Below, piece after piece: positions 46,365 through 58,662 of a DNA stretch of 64,000 nucleotides (position 1 is its first letter; every line of letters starts with the position of its first letter). The stretch is from assembly GCA_027604005.1 (NCBI GenBank), contig JADGJT010000080.1:1-64000 (forward strand). Direction: 5' to 3'. This stretch comes from Dinochytrium kinnereticum. Lineage: Eukaryota; Chytridiomycota; Chytridiomycetes; Chytridiales; Chytridiaceae. A program made the translations under genes and the position numbers. Below the pieces are notes generated by a model. That model ran no database searches, had not been told where the DNA came from, and saw nothing but the letters and a program-made list of their open reading frames with translations.

Positions 46365-48584
46365 TTACGCCGTGTCCTCTTCCTTTCCAAGAGAGGTGGG
46401 TGGCCTATCCTCTTCCTTTCCAACAGGGGTAGAGGGTTTCTCAATCTCCTTCCCATCGGGGGTGGGTAGTTTCTCTATCTCATTTCCAACAAGGGTTGAG
46501 GGCTTCTCAACCTCCTTTAGATCCGGGGTGGGAGGCTTCACAACTTCCTTTGCAAGAGGCGAAGGTGACTTATCAACCACAGCCGACCCTTTCTCAGAAT
46601 CATCCGAAACCTCCTCCTCCTCCGTCTCCTCCGCCTCACTCTCCGAAATATCATCCAAAGTCAACGCCGAGCGAAGAGGTGAAGGAGTGTGTATCTTTTT
46701 AGCTATAGCAACCGGACCAGCCGGCGCTGCAACTATAACAGGAGATGACGAGGATGGGATAGTGGACGTTGTTGGGGCGCCAAGGACGGAGGAGAGGGCC
46801 GAGTTGGCGTCAACAGGGGGAGGGTCTATCGCGTGGTCAATGACGACTGAGGGGACAAAAGAACTTGGGTTGGATCCTGGTGCAAGGTTGGTAGAGTAAG
46901 CAGCAGGAGGGGGCGGGGCAATCTTCTCCTCGTTCTTCATCAAGCCAGAAATGCGTTTCGCGAGAACGATGGGCACACCTCCGCCAAGGCAGGCGATTGG
47001 GAAGACAGCAGGACCACCAGATCGCCTGCTGATTCCCTCTGCCCACCCATCCCTATAAACCTCCAAAATCACAACCACGTCACCAAGTCCAAGGATAAGC
47101 TCATCCCCCTTCTTCTTCAGGTAAGGAACAACAACGGTGAACTCCTCCACTCCACCATTAGCGTCCACAAAGGGTTTCCTAGCCTCAACGTCCATCTTCT
47201 TGTCTTCATCCGTCCTCGCCTTTCGATTTTCCGAAAGCGAGAAAGACCTCTGAGGTGGTCCAGAGCTCGCCAACATCCCAGCAACAAACATCACATCAGG
47301 ATCAGCCGCAGATCTGGGGGCAACCGAACCTGCAGCAGTTCCTGCAACGAGACCCGTCGATCCACCCGCCTGAACCTCAACGTCCTCAGCGATATTAGTG
47401 CCTTTGGACGTGCCAGAAACGACACCATAAGAGGACTTCTTAATCCCTCTTAACCGATTAAACAGACAAGCTAGAGTGATCAGGACCACGAGCCCAATGG
47501 CGACGCCGAGGCCAATGAGGAGGGATGAGTCGATCTTTATGCCGCTCGAATTGCCATTGGTATTCGCAGGAAGGGAGGTGTTAGAGGTTACTGGAGCTGT
47601 GGATGATGAGGAGGGGCTCTCGGATGCTGTAGAGGTGATGGGAGCCGAGGGCTCGATCGAGGATGAAGTAGACGTATCCACTGTAATTAAACAGGCAAGA
47701 CATTAGGGAATGCCGCTTACTTGAAGATGCAGATTGTATAAAGATAATTAAACTCACAGCAAGTTTGGATTTGCACGGTGTTGTTAAACCTATCCAGCTT
47801 CTGGCAAGGAAGCGGTGAGATGGTTGTGCATAGTGATGTGTTTTCATAATCACAGAAGCCAAGAGGCCTTTGCAAAACTCTTCCCTCAAGACCAGTGTTA
47901 TTCGCCGTCGCACTGTGTGATTTGACATACAAGTAAACGTTTAAGAAGGGCATGAGGAGAAAAGAAAGAATAAGTAAAAAGAGCGGATTCACTTACAAAG
48001 AGTCAAGATTAGGTAGCTGCTCCACGTATCTCAGATCTCCGATCAAGCCGGGGTTGCTACTAATATCCAAAGTCGTAATGCTGGTCAAAAGGGCGAGTGA
48101 AGCTGGAATAGGCCCAACTACATTGATCTGGTTTACGTTCCTATCACAGAAAGAAAATAGACAGTAGATAAAGAGAAAGAGATTTAGAGGCGAATTTAGA
48201 AGAACTATTCATTCAGCAAGCATTCCCCGTATAGAAGAGAGAGTGGGCTTGTTTACGTACAATGTGGTTATAACAGAGACACCGTTGACGATCCCACAAG
48301 TGATGTAGTTGGCACCGTTTGTGTTAAGGAAATCGCAGCATCGCTCAGGCTGGGCGATGACCTCTGGCACCTGAGGATCATAGTTCCTGCGAGACAAGAA
48401 ATGCAAAAAAAAAAGGCTCGTTAGCAAACGGGAATCCAATGTTTGATCAAAGATAGAGTGGAGGCATGCATGGAGTGCACTTGATGGGAAGGGAGATGCA
48501 TGATCAACAGGTCCAGAGGAAGAGATCCCACCATTCTGGAAACACCTGCAGCAGCAGGATGCGACAGTCTGGAGTGCTCGCCAT
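46365..48584 (-). CDS. LRR receptor-like protein with TM and SH3 domain
   Basis: Minus-strand exons 48584-48532, 48386-48261, 48140-47997, 47912-47758 and 47680-46365 sum to 1,794 nt, 597 residues. The N-cap (PDCRILLLQVFPEW, then CC) matches those of the two LRR-SAM genes, and introns again fall in phase 2 at the repeat-ending Leu. Only two or three LRRs (VGPIPASLALLTSITTLDIS) are present, followed by a Cys-rich C-cap (FCDYENTSLC, LPCQKL). Ser/Thr-rich stalk, membrane span SLLIGLGVAIGLVVLITLAC, then an SH3 domain near residues 350-405 (FTVVVPYLKKKGDELILGLG, DVVVILEVYRDGWAEG, AVFP). The tail is Pro-rich and ends in five 11-residue repeats. A surface receptor that recruits Pro-rich partners is the natural inference. 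As in the SAM genes, no clear signal peptide precedes the N-cap, so a 5' exon may be missing. Confidence 0.8.
46374..46538 (-). repeat. Five 33-bp coding repeats (11 residues each)
   Basis: Encode KPPTPDLKEVE, KPSTLVGNEIE, KLPTPDGKEIE, KPSTPVGKEED and RPPTSLGKEED at the C-terminus of the LRR-SH3 protein. The PxP and (S/P)TP patterns could be phosphorylated or bind SH3 domains. Confidence 0.9.
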
Positions 48585-48919
48585 TGCAGCCTTGAGGATG
48601 CGAATGCAGATGCAGGAGGGGAAGGAGAATAGGCCGAGATGAACGCAGATGCTGTGGTGTGCACGCAGTGGGGGGTAGACGGGGAATGACGGGTCGTGGC
48701 TGCAGTGGTGTGAGGCAGGGTGTCGCAGGAGTCCGTCTTGTCCTTCAATCCTACCAGTCAACGTGGTACAGGCAAGAGCTGGTGTTTCAAAAAACTTCCT
48801 CGCCCAGTCAAGTGCAACTTCATTGACAGATGGCTCGGCTGATGGCGCAGAGATTGCACAGAATCATGGCTGCGCTACTACCCGCCTTTATTAACGTACC
48901 GCTACAGACACGTTGAGGT
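48585..48919. other. Spacer between SCFD2 and LRR-SH3 genes
   Basis: Both genes read leftwards. It holds the LRR-SH3 promoter and possibly a signal-peptide exon that I could not identify. Confidence 0.4.
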
Positions 48920-51900
48920 TTACCTCGCAGCTAACCCCACTGCAGTTGAGGGTGCTAAAGTTCCAAAGGCTGGGACGGGTGGGAATAATCTTGTCACAAG
49001 ATCATCCCCACACAGCATCGCAGTTGACCCTGCAAGCACCGTTGGAACAACCACACCACCACCACCACTAGCAAGGGAAGGGCTACCGGCCGGCCCCATT
49101 TGTTGTTGCTGCTGCTGCGCCATAGCGGACGCGGTAGCTTCCCTGACGGCCTCTCGGATGTCCCGCATCTCGCTCGCTGTCATGCCACCCACAACAAAAA
49201 TTAGGACTTTAGGAAAGTGAGACGGCCGAACGCGGTTGCCTCCACCGAGAAGGCGGCTAAAAGATAAAAACATCCAAGCGTTAGATAAAAAGGAGAACAG
49301 ATAATGAAATTGAAATAGCAAGCATAATAGTTCTTCCATACCTGAATCCGCTCAACACTGATCCTAGCGTCCCGCCATAGGGAAGGTGAATAAGATCATC
49401 AAAAGGAGCACCAAGAGCAGGCGACACAGGGGAAGCTCCCCCGCCGGGACCCATGGAGCCAGGCTGATGAACAACGTCCATTGCTATCCGTCGAATTAGC
49501 GACTGGAATGCGAACTGAGACAAAGAACTCGGTGATCCACTATCAATTAGGTGTTCAACGTGCAGGCGGACAGACCAGGGTTAGTATCTGATCGATCGTT
49601 AAGCCAAAAAGAAAAAAAGGAATATGAAAGCAGATTCCTTACCCAAATGGATTGGCCGATGAACGTTGAGGAATTCCACTTGAAAGGCGTTTCAAAACTT
49701 TAAAACATTCGCTAGTCCAAGTATCGACGTCAGCCTTCCAACGCCTCAGAGCTATTGATGCCGAAGAGCCCTCCAAAATTGACTTCAGAAAAGGAAAAAA
49801 AAGGAAAAGAGGGACACAGCATTAAGAACTCCCAATTCTATAGGAAACGAAAACAAAACTCACCTCCCTTTCCGGCCCTGCTCCCGCAAAAGCAGCTTTC
49901 GCTAAAGAATCCCGTATCAGCATCTCATCATCCTCGCCAATAACTCCCCCAGTGCCCCCAGAAGCCGCAGTTGTTCTCCCTAGCAATGCGAATCCAAACA
50001 CCGCAAGCAGCAGCGCATCACGAACAGATGCAGAACAGCTACTTCGAGGATCAATAGAAGAGGACGATGAGGCTCGGGAGGGTGCTGAAAATCGGCAGGT
50101 AGCGTGTGGGGAGCGAGGAGGCGTATTTGCGGTACTGCTGCGGATACTAGGGCTAGATGTTCCACCTATTAACGCCAAGTTAGAGATGCAGCTGAAAAAC
50201 AGGAAGTATTTTTTTCCGTTGAAGGTAAAGAGCGCAAGGTTAGAGAGTAATCCTCCTCACTTGATGATCCTTGAAGGCCTTGGCTCACGACATCACGGAT
50301 GGGAGAAATCACCGATGATGCCTCGGGAGCTTCAGCAACGGATAGAGCAATAACTTTTTCAACCGTCATTAGCTCGTCCCAATTAGAGGATTGACTGCAA
50401 AAGAGCAAAAAAAAGCATTAACATTTCAAAAATCAGCAACCTAGCAAACACACAAAAAAGAAAAAAGAAGAGAGCAATCACCCTTACCCTTCCTTAAGGG
50501 TCTCAATGGCACCTGCGATGCACTGCAAAATTGGACCAAACCTCCCCAAAACCTTCTCTCTGACAATCTCCCCACCCGATCCAGCCGTCGTCGAATCAGT
50601 CCCCATCAAAACGGCGAGTAATCGCTCCATCTGGCCTAAGGTAACCTTCCCTAGCACTTTTGGCCGCCCCTCAGGAACCTCTCTAGCAATAACATCGACA
50701 AGCCGCTTCCGAACTGCCACTAGTCCGTCTTTTCGTCCAAGCATTGTGAGGACAGTGAGTAGGTCCATAGCATCCGAGTCGGAGCCATGGGATAGGGAAC
50801 ACCGGGCGAGGGCTAGAGTGTGTTTGTATTAGCCAGTCTACACGAACGGAATAAGGCAACGTTTTGGCTCACATTCTTCTTCAAAATCTGGGAGAAGAGG
50901 GCGAGAATCGATGAGGAGGTCGAGAGAACTTTCATACTCTTTAGGAATAAGATTCCGCATCTGGTCTAGTAGATTATCAGTGTGGCTAGCAGGCGTCGCA
51001 AGGTCGTGGGTCTAATGATACATCAATAAAACACCTCACAATGCAAATGAGCAGAGCTTACCCTGTCAACTAAAATGACTGCAATCCCATTCTCCGACTT
51101 TCTCCTAGGAGCATTCATCGACTGGGTAACAACACATCTCGCGACAAGCTTCGAAGTTTCACCTGATTTCAAGAATCAGATCTAGCACGCAACAGCATTG
51201 ATGCATCACTTACCCAAAACAAAGAATTCTTCCTTCAGGTTTAATTGCTCCAAAATGGAGCAGAGAGCGGATGCAAGATCTCTCGTATCGCGCTATAAAG
51301 TAGGTATTTCAAGTGTTAGATACAACACAAAACGAGAAAGCCTTCTAAGAAAACGTATTCATTCAAAGAAAGCTCACATCGAAGGACGTTGGGGCATCTA
51401 AGCTCTTCGAGGCCGCGGCTGATACAAGCAATAAAAATGAATAGTATTAGTAAAAAAACGAGTTAAACGAACTAACGAGAACTTACTTTCATCACGTGGT
51501 TTGAGGCTTGGGAAAAAGTCTGTAGATGACGGAATGATGAAGAGATCGTTCGACACAGTCGCGTAAAGAAGTGGATAATGCTCCACCACGACTTCGGGTT
51601 CATAGCCCGCATCTGAGTAACTACATAAATCAACCAGTTAGAGCCTATTACCAACAGAGATAAGACCAGCAATACAACATACCTCTCCAAGCGCTCCACC
51701 ATCCAAGAAGTAACCTTGCTCTCTACTCGCGCAAAATAGCTCCCAAAACCCAGGTAAGCCTCATACTCCGACGCCAAATCCGGCTCCATCTCAATCGCAG
51801 CAGCGTGAGCCGCGTCCGATATCGCTGATATAATTCGGCATTCCCTAAAAAGTCTTCTGATAGGTGTTGGTGGTGTAGTTGAACTGGAGTAAGGGTGGGC

Positions 51901-52528
51901 TGAAGAGAAGGTTGGAGAAGTAGACGGGATGAGTGGGCACAGAACGGCTCGAATTGTCTCTCCGTGACGGGCTAGGTGCGTCGAAACCATGAAGACTACT
52001 GATGTTGCGTGTAAAAGGGTTCTGAATAGTGGGCACGCATGTCAGTTTGGTGTTTATGTAATGAGATGCGTACCCAAGTTGTGCTGGGTCGTCCCCAAAC
52101 ACTGGCACATCTTCCAATAGCCCCTCCTCTCCAATGGCCAAAGAATACGAAGACCCAATTTCTCTTTGAACCGTCTCTGAGATTGCCTCGATACTTCTCA
52201 CTGCAGCAACCCCAGCGTCGAGTAAGGATCCAAAGCCTCCAGGACAGCTCCATTTGATGACCTTTGATATTAATATGGTTTAAGGAGTAGTGATGGATTA
52301 GCCAGTTGACTGGAGGTCTTAGGCCTGGAAGAAAGTGTCTGTCGGTTGAGTCTTAAAATGTGCATGCAGCAACACCTCCATCCATACAACGTCCGCCCGT
52401 GATGCGATGCTTGAAGAGTCGATCAGGTACCTTACCTGCTCAAATGGCCGGTCACATATCAGGACCGCGCCTTTAAGATGCGGCCGCAGCTGGTCAAAGG
52501 CAGCTCTAGCAGTTGCGACCAAATCCAT
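48920..52528 (-). CDS. Sec1 family domain-containing protein 2 (SCFD2-like)
   Basis: Fourteen minus-strand exons (52528-52436, 52261-52074, 52021-51683, 51620-51487, 51418-51378, 51292-51214, 51162-51062, 51011-50873, 50812-50488, 50394-50261, 50165-49864, 49782-49643, 49539-49342, 49256-48920) sum to 2,550 nt, 849 residues; human SCFD2 has about 684. Family blocks in order: AAFDQLRPHLKGAVLICDRP, spliced to FEQVIKWSC; ATSVVFMVSTHLARHGETI; VESKVTSWMVERLE; the Sec1 hallmark AVILVDRTHDLATPASHTDN; GKVTLGQMERLLAVL; and the C-terminal HFPKVLIFVVGGMTASE. The donor after FEQ is chosen because it rejoins conserved blocks, although the frame stays open past it. Low-complexity Ser and Gln segments explain the extra length. 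SM-type proteins regulate SNARE assembly; SCFD2's exact role is poorly known. Confidence 0.88.
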
Positions 52529-53256
52529 ACCTGCCAGTGGCAGTTCTGCTAAATTTTGTGTTGAGATTTCAATGAATCCAACGCGAGACCATGGGTGATA
52601 ATGATACAACATGTCCCTTTTTATTGAAGGCAAGGTAAAACCAACTGGCCACCGTACGCGATCGCCTGCAGCATAATGTCTCACCCCAACCGAGGTGAGG
52701 CCAATGCGTATTCATTAATACATGGAGGCCAGTGCGAACGGACGGGATGCAAGTTTGAGTGCGTAGCTAGTCCTCACAATCTATTTCAAAAAGAGGAGAA
52801 CCCGCGGAACTATAACATGCGGAGGCAGTGATTGAGGCTGGATGGTCACCTTTCTTCCAAGATCGACACGCCAAATTCAAAAGTATGTCTCACATTCAAG
52901 GTGATTGTTGTTCGCGTCTTTCGTACTCATAACTACGCCTTTGTTGTCCTTAAGCTTTTTGACCCTATGCTGCGGCAAAGGGGTATTGTTTTTGAAGTTA
53001 TTGTGGCTCCAATCCCTTAGGGCTGAGGACTTGATTAATCTTTTATATATCATCAGGAAGAAGGCCGCAAGGGTGTTGACGACACGATCGCTAAAACCAT
53101 CTAGTATTGGGCTTCTTAGTCAAGTTCATTGCGTTTATTTGGAGTTTGCCGTAATCACTGGTCGACTTGCAAGCCATAGCTTGTGCGGCAAGACTTCGTT
53201 AAGTTAAGGGACGATACGAAAGGCATATCAATTGCTCAGAGCATTAATACGGAGCC
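52529..53256. other. Divergent promoter region
   Basis: Between SCFD2 (-) and the CAP-lectin gene (+). No gene seen. Confidence 0.4.
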
Positions 53257-54505
53257 ATGAACGTGCTACAACTGGTTCTCTTGGCTTTCAGCATCCCTGT
53301 TTGGACGGCTCAAGCTCAAGTTCCACCGACAACTCCATGCTCAATGCTGGCCAAGGCATGCACTTCATTCCCATTTGTTTGACTCGCTCTATCATGAATG
53401 CTATCATACCCCTAACATCTACATGAAGATTAATGCATACAGACGGTTTTACAATCTTCCGGCCCTCCAGCTGGACCAGAGGCTTATCAATTCCGCGCAA
53501 GCTCACAGTGTAGAGTAAGTCGCTGTTTCGAATCTTCGGCGCAGTCGTTGTTCAGTAAAGACTAACACGTTCAACAACAGCATGGGCAGCAAATGCGGAC
53601 TCCGCCATGACTCCTGCAATGGAATGTTTTGGGGAAACCGACTTGCATCTTACGTGACAGACTGGACGTTTCTAGCAGAAAGTAAATTCACGTCTCCTCT
53701 GAACTCTGCTAATCCATCCTCAGACGTTGCCGACAACTCTGTGAACGAAAACCAAGTAATAGCAGCTTGGCAACGTTCACCAGCTCACAATGCCAACCTC
53801 CTCCACGCGAAAGCAAGGTTCTTTGGCTCAGGTTATTTCCTGAACCGGAACGGTATCGGTTACTGGACTCAGGATTTTGCCAATACCGCTTTGGATAGAT
53901 TACGTCAACCTATAACCTGCACTTACCCGGCCAACATTCCTCTAACTTGGTACGGACAGTTGAGGCCAGCCATTGAATCAGGGTGGGTGTTCCGTCGTTT
54001 TCGTCTCCTGTGGCGTTGACTGGTAATTTCAGGTTGCCTGTGCCGCTTTGCTTGGACGCCTCTGATGGAAAGTCGATAAATAGTAACAAGATGCTGAGGG
54101 CCATACACTGCGTGTCAACTAGCCGGAACCAGCTGATGAGTATTCAACCTATGGACTCTACCGGGACGTTTTTCCGGCTTTACGTTACGTTCTTGGACCT
54201 TTGCGTGGATATCGCGGGGAGGTCAACTAATAATGGAGCTCTGGCTGGGGTACGAGATAATTTCTTAAATAATCCCCGTTGCCTGCTTGTGTTTTGCTTC
54301 ATCGCTAATATTATTTGTCGGGGAATAGCTTTGGACATGCACCAACTCCACAAACCAGCAATTCAGTTTGACCAGTACGGGAGGGTTCCGTGCAAGGCAT
54401 AGCGGGAAATGTCTTGAGCTGTCTGGGACAAGGGTGCATACCAGCGGGACACCAGTCACTCAGTTTGATTGCAACGGGAGACCAAATCAAATCTTTGTGA
54501 AATGA
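53257..54505 (+). CDS. Secreted CAP (SCP/PR-1) protein with ricin-B-type lectin domain
   Basis: Exons 53257-53376, 53429-53514, 53581-53982, 54033-54249 and 54329-54505 sum to 1,002 nt, 333 residues. Signal peptide MNVLQLVLLAFSIPVWTAQA. The CAP domain is about 38-190: INAYRRFYNLPALQLDQRL, NAQAHSVDMGS-like segment, a His/Glu cluster in SVNENQVIAAWQRSPAHNAN, and GIGYWTQDFAN. The C-terminal part (about 205-333) is a beta-trefoil of the ricin-B/CBM13 type: LCLDASDGKS, DLCVDIAGRSTNNGALAG spliced to LWTCTNSTNQQF (a QxF/QxW-type motif), KCLELSG and FDCNGRPNQIF. CAP proteins bind sterols or lipids; the trefoil binds carbohydrate. Both are binding domains and no catalytic or toxin domain is present. 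The first intron uses a GTTTGA donor. A wall- or host-glycan-associated secreted role is inferred. Confidence 0.87.
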
Positions 54506-54843
54506 CAGCATACCTCCTGATCCGAGTGAATGTGGGGGTAGACTGGCGGCTTCCCTATCTTTCCGTTTTTCCCTTTTTTCCGTTGATTCTTCTTGGCAAT
54601 GTATCTTATACGTTTTTCTTATTCCTCACTCTACTCCCTTTTTTCAAGTGTAAAAGTGCTTTTTACTCCTCTTTTCGTGTCCAATCTGTTCCTCCCTCCT
54701 CTCACTTAGCTTTATATATGATTCTTTGCTCAATTCGCACACAGGCTAGACATAGATCTAAAACGGAATGATTATAGAATATTTCGCTGAGTAAAGTATT
54801 CATCAACATGATATTCAATTGACATAAAATCGCAAGCCACACA
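54506..54843. other. Intergenic between convergent genes
   Basis: T-rich 3' flank of the CAP-lectin gene and 3' flank of the beta-mannosidase gene. No gene seen. Confidence 0.5.
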
Positions 54844-57800
54844 TCAACTCTCCCAATCTCCATACCACCTCGCCCTTACAACATCATGCTCCTTCAACCC
54901 TGCAACTCCAACAACCCAAACCACACCTGGGACCAAATCACACATGTTATCATCAAACGAAACACTATCCTTAACAACGACACCAGGAGCCACTGCAGGT
55001 TTTCCCTCAACGTAGAGCCATACACCCTTGACAGGCCGGGCTGCGGTGACTCTGATGACAGTATGGTCAAGATTTGTTTCGCTGTCATGCCATGGGGTTG
55101 TAGTCTCAATATTAACATCGGGATTGGGAAGGGGGTAGGGAAGGTGGCGGAGGGGTTGAGGGTAAAGAGTGGCAGAGTGAATGGGAGTGGAAGGAGTTGG
55201 GAGGGTGAGGACTGCTGAGAAGACGGTGGGGATGGTCGGGCTGGGGTCGACTGTTGTGTTTTGTAATGAAATATGGTTAAACAATAAATACATATATTAA
55301 GATCTGAGGGAAAAAACCCACCTATCTCGCCAACTTCCGTTACTCCATTTTCGACTGAGCGAACAGAAAACACTGCCTCCCTCGCAACCATGTCGCCTGA
55401 CTCAATATCAAATATCTTTACCGTCACAGTTACATCCTCCGCTACACTTGTTGAATTGCAGACCCAAACAGAAACCTTATCACCGTCTCTTTCCATCCCA
55501 ACAGTCAAAGGAGAAAGTTCACGCTTAATAGTATAGTACGCAGGTTTAGGATGAAGGTTGTAATCTACCATAAGAGAGCATGATAAATTTTAAGATGTTT
55601 AAAGTTAAGGAAGTTAATGCTTACCAACGATAGCCCAACTAACGCATGGCCAGCAATCATTTATCTAAAGTAAAGCTTGCTTTAGAATAAACAGAACAGA
55701 ATAATCATATCGTCAACTAACCTGCCATACAAGCGCCCCACCAACAAACTCTTGTCCACGGCCCCGCCATTGCCGACGCCAAACGCGATAACTTTCAAAG
55801 ACGAGCAAAGTCAATAAGACCCATAATGACTCATACAGAGAAAGCAGAAGAGTGATAAACCCCACTTACGCAGTAGAGAGAGCCTCGGACTGTACAAGCT
55901 GCGTAGCATATCTGTCAAAAATATTGCGTGAGCTGAAAAGATAAAACAAAAGAATAGAATCCACTAATGTAGGACTCACATAAACCCGTCAGTATCGTCG
56001 CCACCTTGATACCTCAAATTCTCGAAAAGGTACATCCCAATTCTTCTCGCAAACCCAGTTGCCTTATTATGATGGTCTACGACAGCCGCCACAGGGTTCA
56101 TCCGCTCAATAGGTGCTCCTTTCGGAAAAAACAAGTGAAAAGTTTCGGGGATCGGGTAGCCCTGGTTTTTTGCATCAGATTAGTTTAGCATTTCTTCAAA
56201 TCACAAAGCACAATCAAGGTCTAACCTGCATTCCAAACTCGGAGACGAAGCGCCCAGCTAGTTTGCCATAATTCTGGTATGGTTCTTGTGTGCCGTGCCA
56301 TACTAAGAGCGCGTAGGTGCTTGTTATTGATCAATATGAAATGAAATAAGACTTACCATTCCACTGGTGCGCGTCCCCGGTAAGCAAATCCCCACTACTC
56401 CGCCCTCCCCATGGGCTTCCCGGCTTGTAAGGCACTTTTCCACAAACCTCACGGCAAACCTCGACCAAATCCCTTTCATAAATAATCCTCGCCGGGAACC
56501 CACTTTTGAGCCATCGGTCCTCATCGAAGCACTCAGGCTCATACCCAAGCCCCTCAGACTCGGCAAAGGCGTAGTCCTCATTGTTTCCGGTTAAGATAGC
56601 TAGGCAGGGGTGATTGCGCAAGCGGCGGAGCACTGAACGCGATTCCCTACGAACTTGGTCGCGAAAAGAAGAATGAGCAGGGTATGAGCCGCAGGCGAAC
56701 ATAAAATCTTGCCACACTAGTAGACCGAGTTCGTCGCAGAGGTTATAGAAGTGGTCGGATTCATAAATGCTAATAGAGATAAACTTATAAGAAAAGGAAG
56801 AGAGGAAGAGGAAATAAAACATGAGTAGCACGTACCCTCCACCCCAAACCCGGACCATATTCTGGTTCCCCTTAACCATTAGGTTCAACCAGTTACAATA
56901 TATTTGCTCGTCTTTCCTCCTAGTTAAGAAAGAGTCTAGTGGGATCCAGTTGGAACCTCCGCAGAAAACGGGCCTCCCGTTCACCTCAAAAAAGAATGTC
57001 GTTGATTTTGGGATCAAAGCGTTGCCTTTACTTTTGTCCGTAGACGGTAAGTCGTTCTCTATCAACTGGATCTTTCGAATACCAAAGCGGGTGGCAGTTT
57101 CATCCATTACGAAACCGGACTTTGCATTCCGAATTGTTGTCGTGACAGTATACATTGCTTGAGATCCCAAGCCTACTGGCCACCATAGTTTCGGATTTTG
57201 AAGAGAAAACGTGTAAAATGCCTTACCCCCAACATCAGGCTTTACCACTGCCTTTCTAAGCGCCGCTATTTCTCCCCCAACATCCCCAGGAGGGGAAAGA
57301 GCCATCTGAACCTCAATCTCCTCTTTCATTCCCTCGACCTCAACACCAACAGTGACAGTCGCACTCCACCCCCCCACAGCCACCCCGGACCGATTCAAAT
57401 CAACATCTGCAAACACGTCACTGATGCGGCTCGTATAAGACTCGATGGAAACAGATTTCCAAGGCCCGCAAGTGATCAGAGTTGGTCCCCAGTCCCAACC
57501 CCAGTGGTACTGCGCTTTACGCACGTAGACACGAGAGGCGTCCCCGTTCCACACTGACCGGGTGCCATGCTCTGATTCGAGGCGCTTGGCGATATTGGCG
57601 GAAGAAGAAAAAAGGAAAGTGAGAGTGTTTGTTTTCTTTACACAGCCCGTTATCTCCGAGCGATGCTGAATAAACATGTTGTCGGCCTGTGTGGAGTTGA
57701 AAGATGAAAAGGCAAGTCGCGCGATTAACAAAAGGAGCCGAGCTGTGAAGTATGCATAGATAGTTCTAACGCTGCCTCTTCAAATTGTTGCTCTAACAGA

Positions 57801-58191
57801 CCTTCATAACTTCCACGCCGTTCAAGAAGACGGTGGCATTGGTGTCTAAACCATCACAAACAAGGTCTGCAACTTGGCCCGCAACAAACTGCCCCTCAAA
57901 TTCGCACCGGTAGATCCAATCCACCTCGCCAACCCACTGAACTTGCTTCTCGTTGGTACCCTCAAACGGGTCAGGGATCACCCCTGTCTCCATCAGCTCC
58001 AGGTGAATGGTGCTGGGCATGGTGGAGCAGGCATGCCATGATGTCTTCAAAGTTGAGAGGGACGTCCCTGGGTGGGTAGCATGCAGCGGCGTTGAAATGT
58101 CTTGGTGCAAGGGAATGGAGGTATTTCGTTGCTTCCAGTGCCAGGTAGCGGCGTCGAGGTTGAGGATTGTCCTGCGTTTATTGTCCGCCAT
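54844..58191 (-). CDS. GH2 beta-mannosidase
   Basis: Ten minus-strand exons (58191-57802, 57686-56836, 56769-56357, 56302-56226, 56161-55980, 55911-55870, 55791-55722, 55664-55625, 55564-55322, 55250-54844) sum to 2,715 nt, 904 residues. The N-terminal jelly roll includes VDWIYRCEF and LDTNATVFLNGVEV; then YVRKAQYHWGWDWGP, NPKLWWPVGLG, and the TIM barrel with FCGGSNWIPLDSF and NMVRVWGGG. Acid/base Glu lies in AILTGNNEDYAF; the nucleophile Glu lies in RFVSEFGMQ. It removes terminal beta-1,4-mannose, as in the Man-beta-GlcNAc core of N-glycans or in mannan oligosaccharides. No signal peptide (MADNKRRTILNLDAATWHWK), consistent with the intracellular B-type fungal enzymes. Divergent from PNGase A, which releases N-glycans. 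Confidence 0.93.
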
Positions 58192-58662
58192 AGCTCAAAA
58201 ATAAATATTACAATAATCCAGTGATATGCACTTCCACAGGGCCATGGTAGTGCGTGCAGATGCATTAACGCGCGAAGAGCATGATCACGCAGATGAATGG
58301 ATGCATCTGCACAAGCAGTTGCGCCTGCCGGATATGCGGTCTATCTCAACCTGATGCTTCTTGCCTGGAATGAAATCCTACACCAATGGCGCGTGATAAC
58401 GAGTTCGCTGCTGTGATGTGCCCTCGCGCGTGTTCTTCACGCGCACCCGGTTGCCATCGACGACAGCAGTGCGTTTGGAGGCTGCTGTGCTGCTCGGGCT
58501 CTCGGACTCAAAAGGCGTTCTGAGCTTGACTTGATAGAGGGCGTTATCGTTTTCCCAGAGTCCCTATTTTGGCAAGAACTCGACAAACTTGTTTCCCCCC
58601 AACACACCTCATCACCCAGCACACCATTCGCATTTCCACACGTACCTCGTTGCCATCAAGAC
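58192..58662. promoter_or_regulatory. Shared promoter between beta-mannosidase and PNGase A
   Basis: 471 bp separate the two divergent start codons. Contains GCGCG-rich stretches and short palindromes (for example TGCATCTGCA-like) but no motif I can assign to a named factor. Possible coordinated regulation is inferred from layout only. Confidence 0.4.

Noticed and set aside
52319..52435. Open continuation of SCFD2 exon 1 past the GTAAGG donor
   Set aside because: The frame stays open to a stop near 52319, but only splicing at 52435 restores the conserved order (LKGAVLICDRP, FEQVIKW, SLLDAGV).
54033..54505. Separate lectin gene downstream of the CAP gene
   Set aside because: No start codon or promoter of its own. 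A clean GG-phase splice from 53982 to 54033 joins the frames and the model total is an exact multiple of three.
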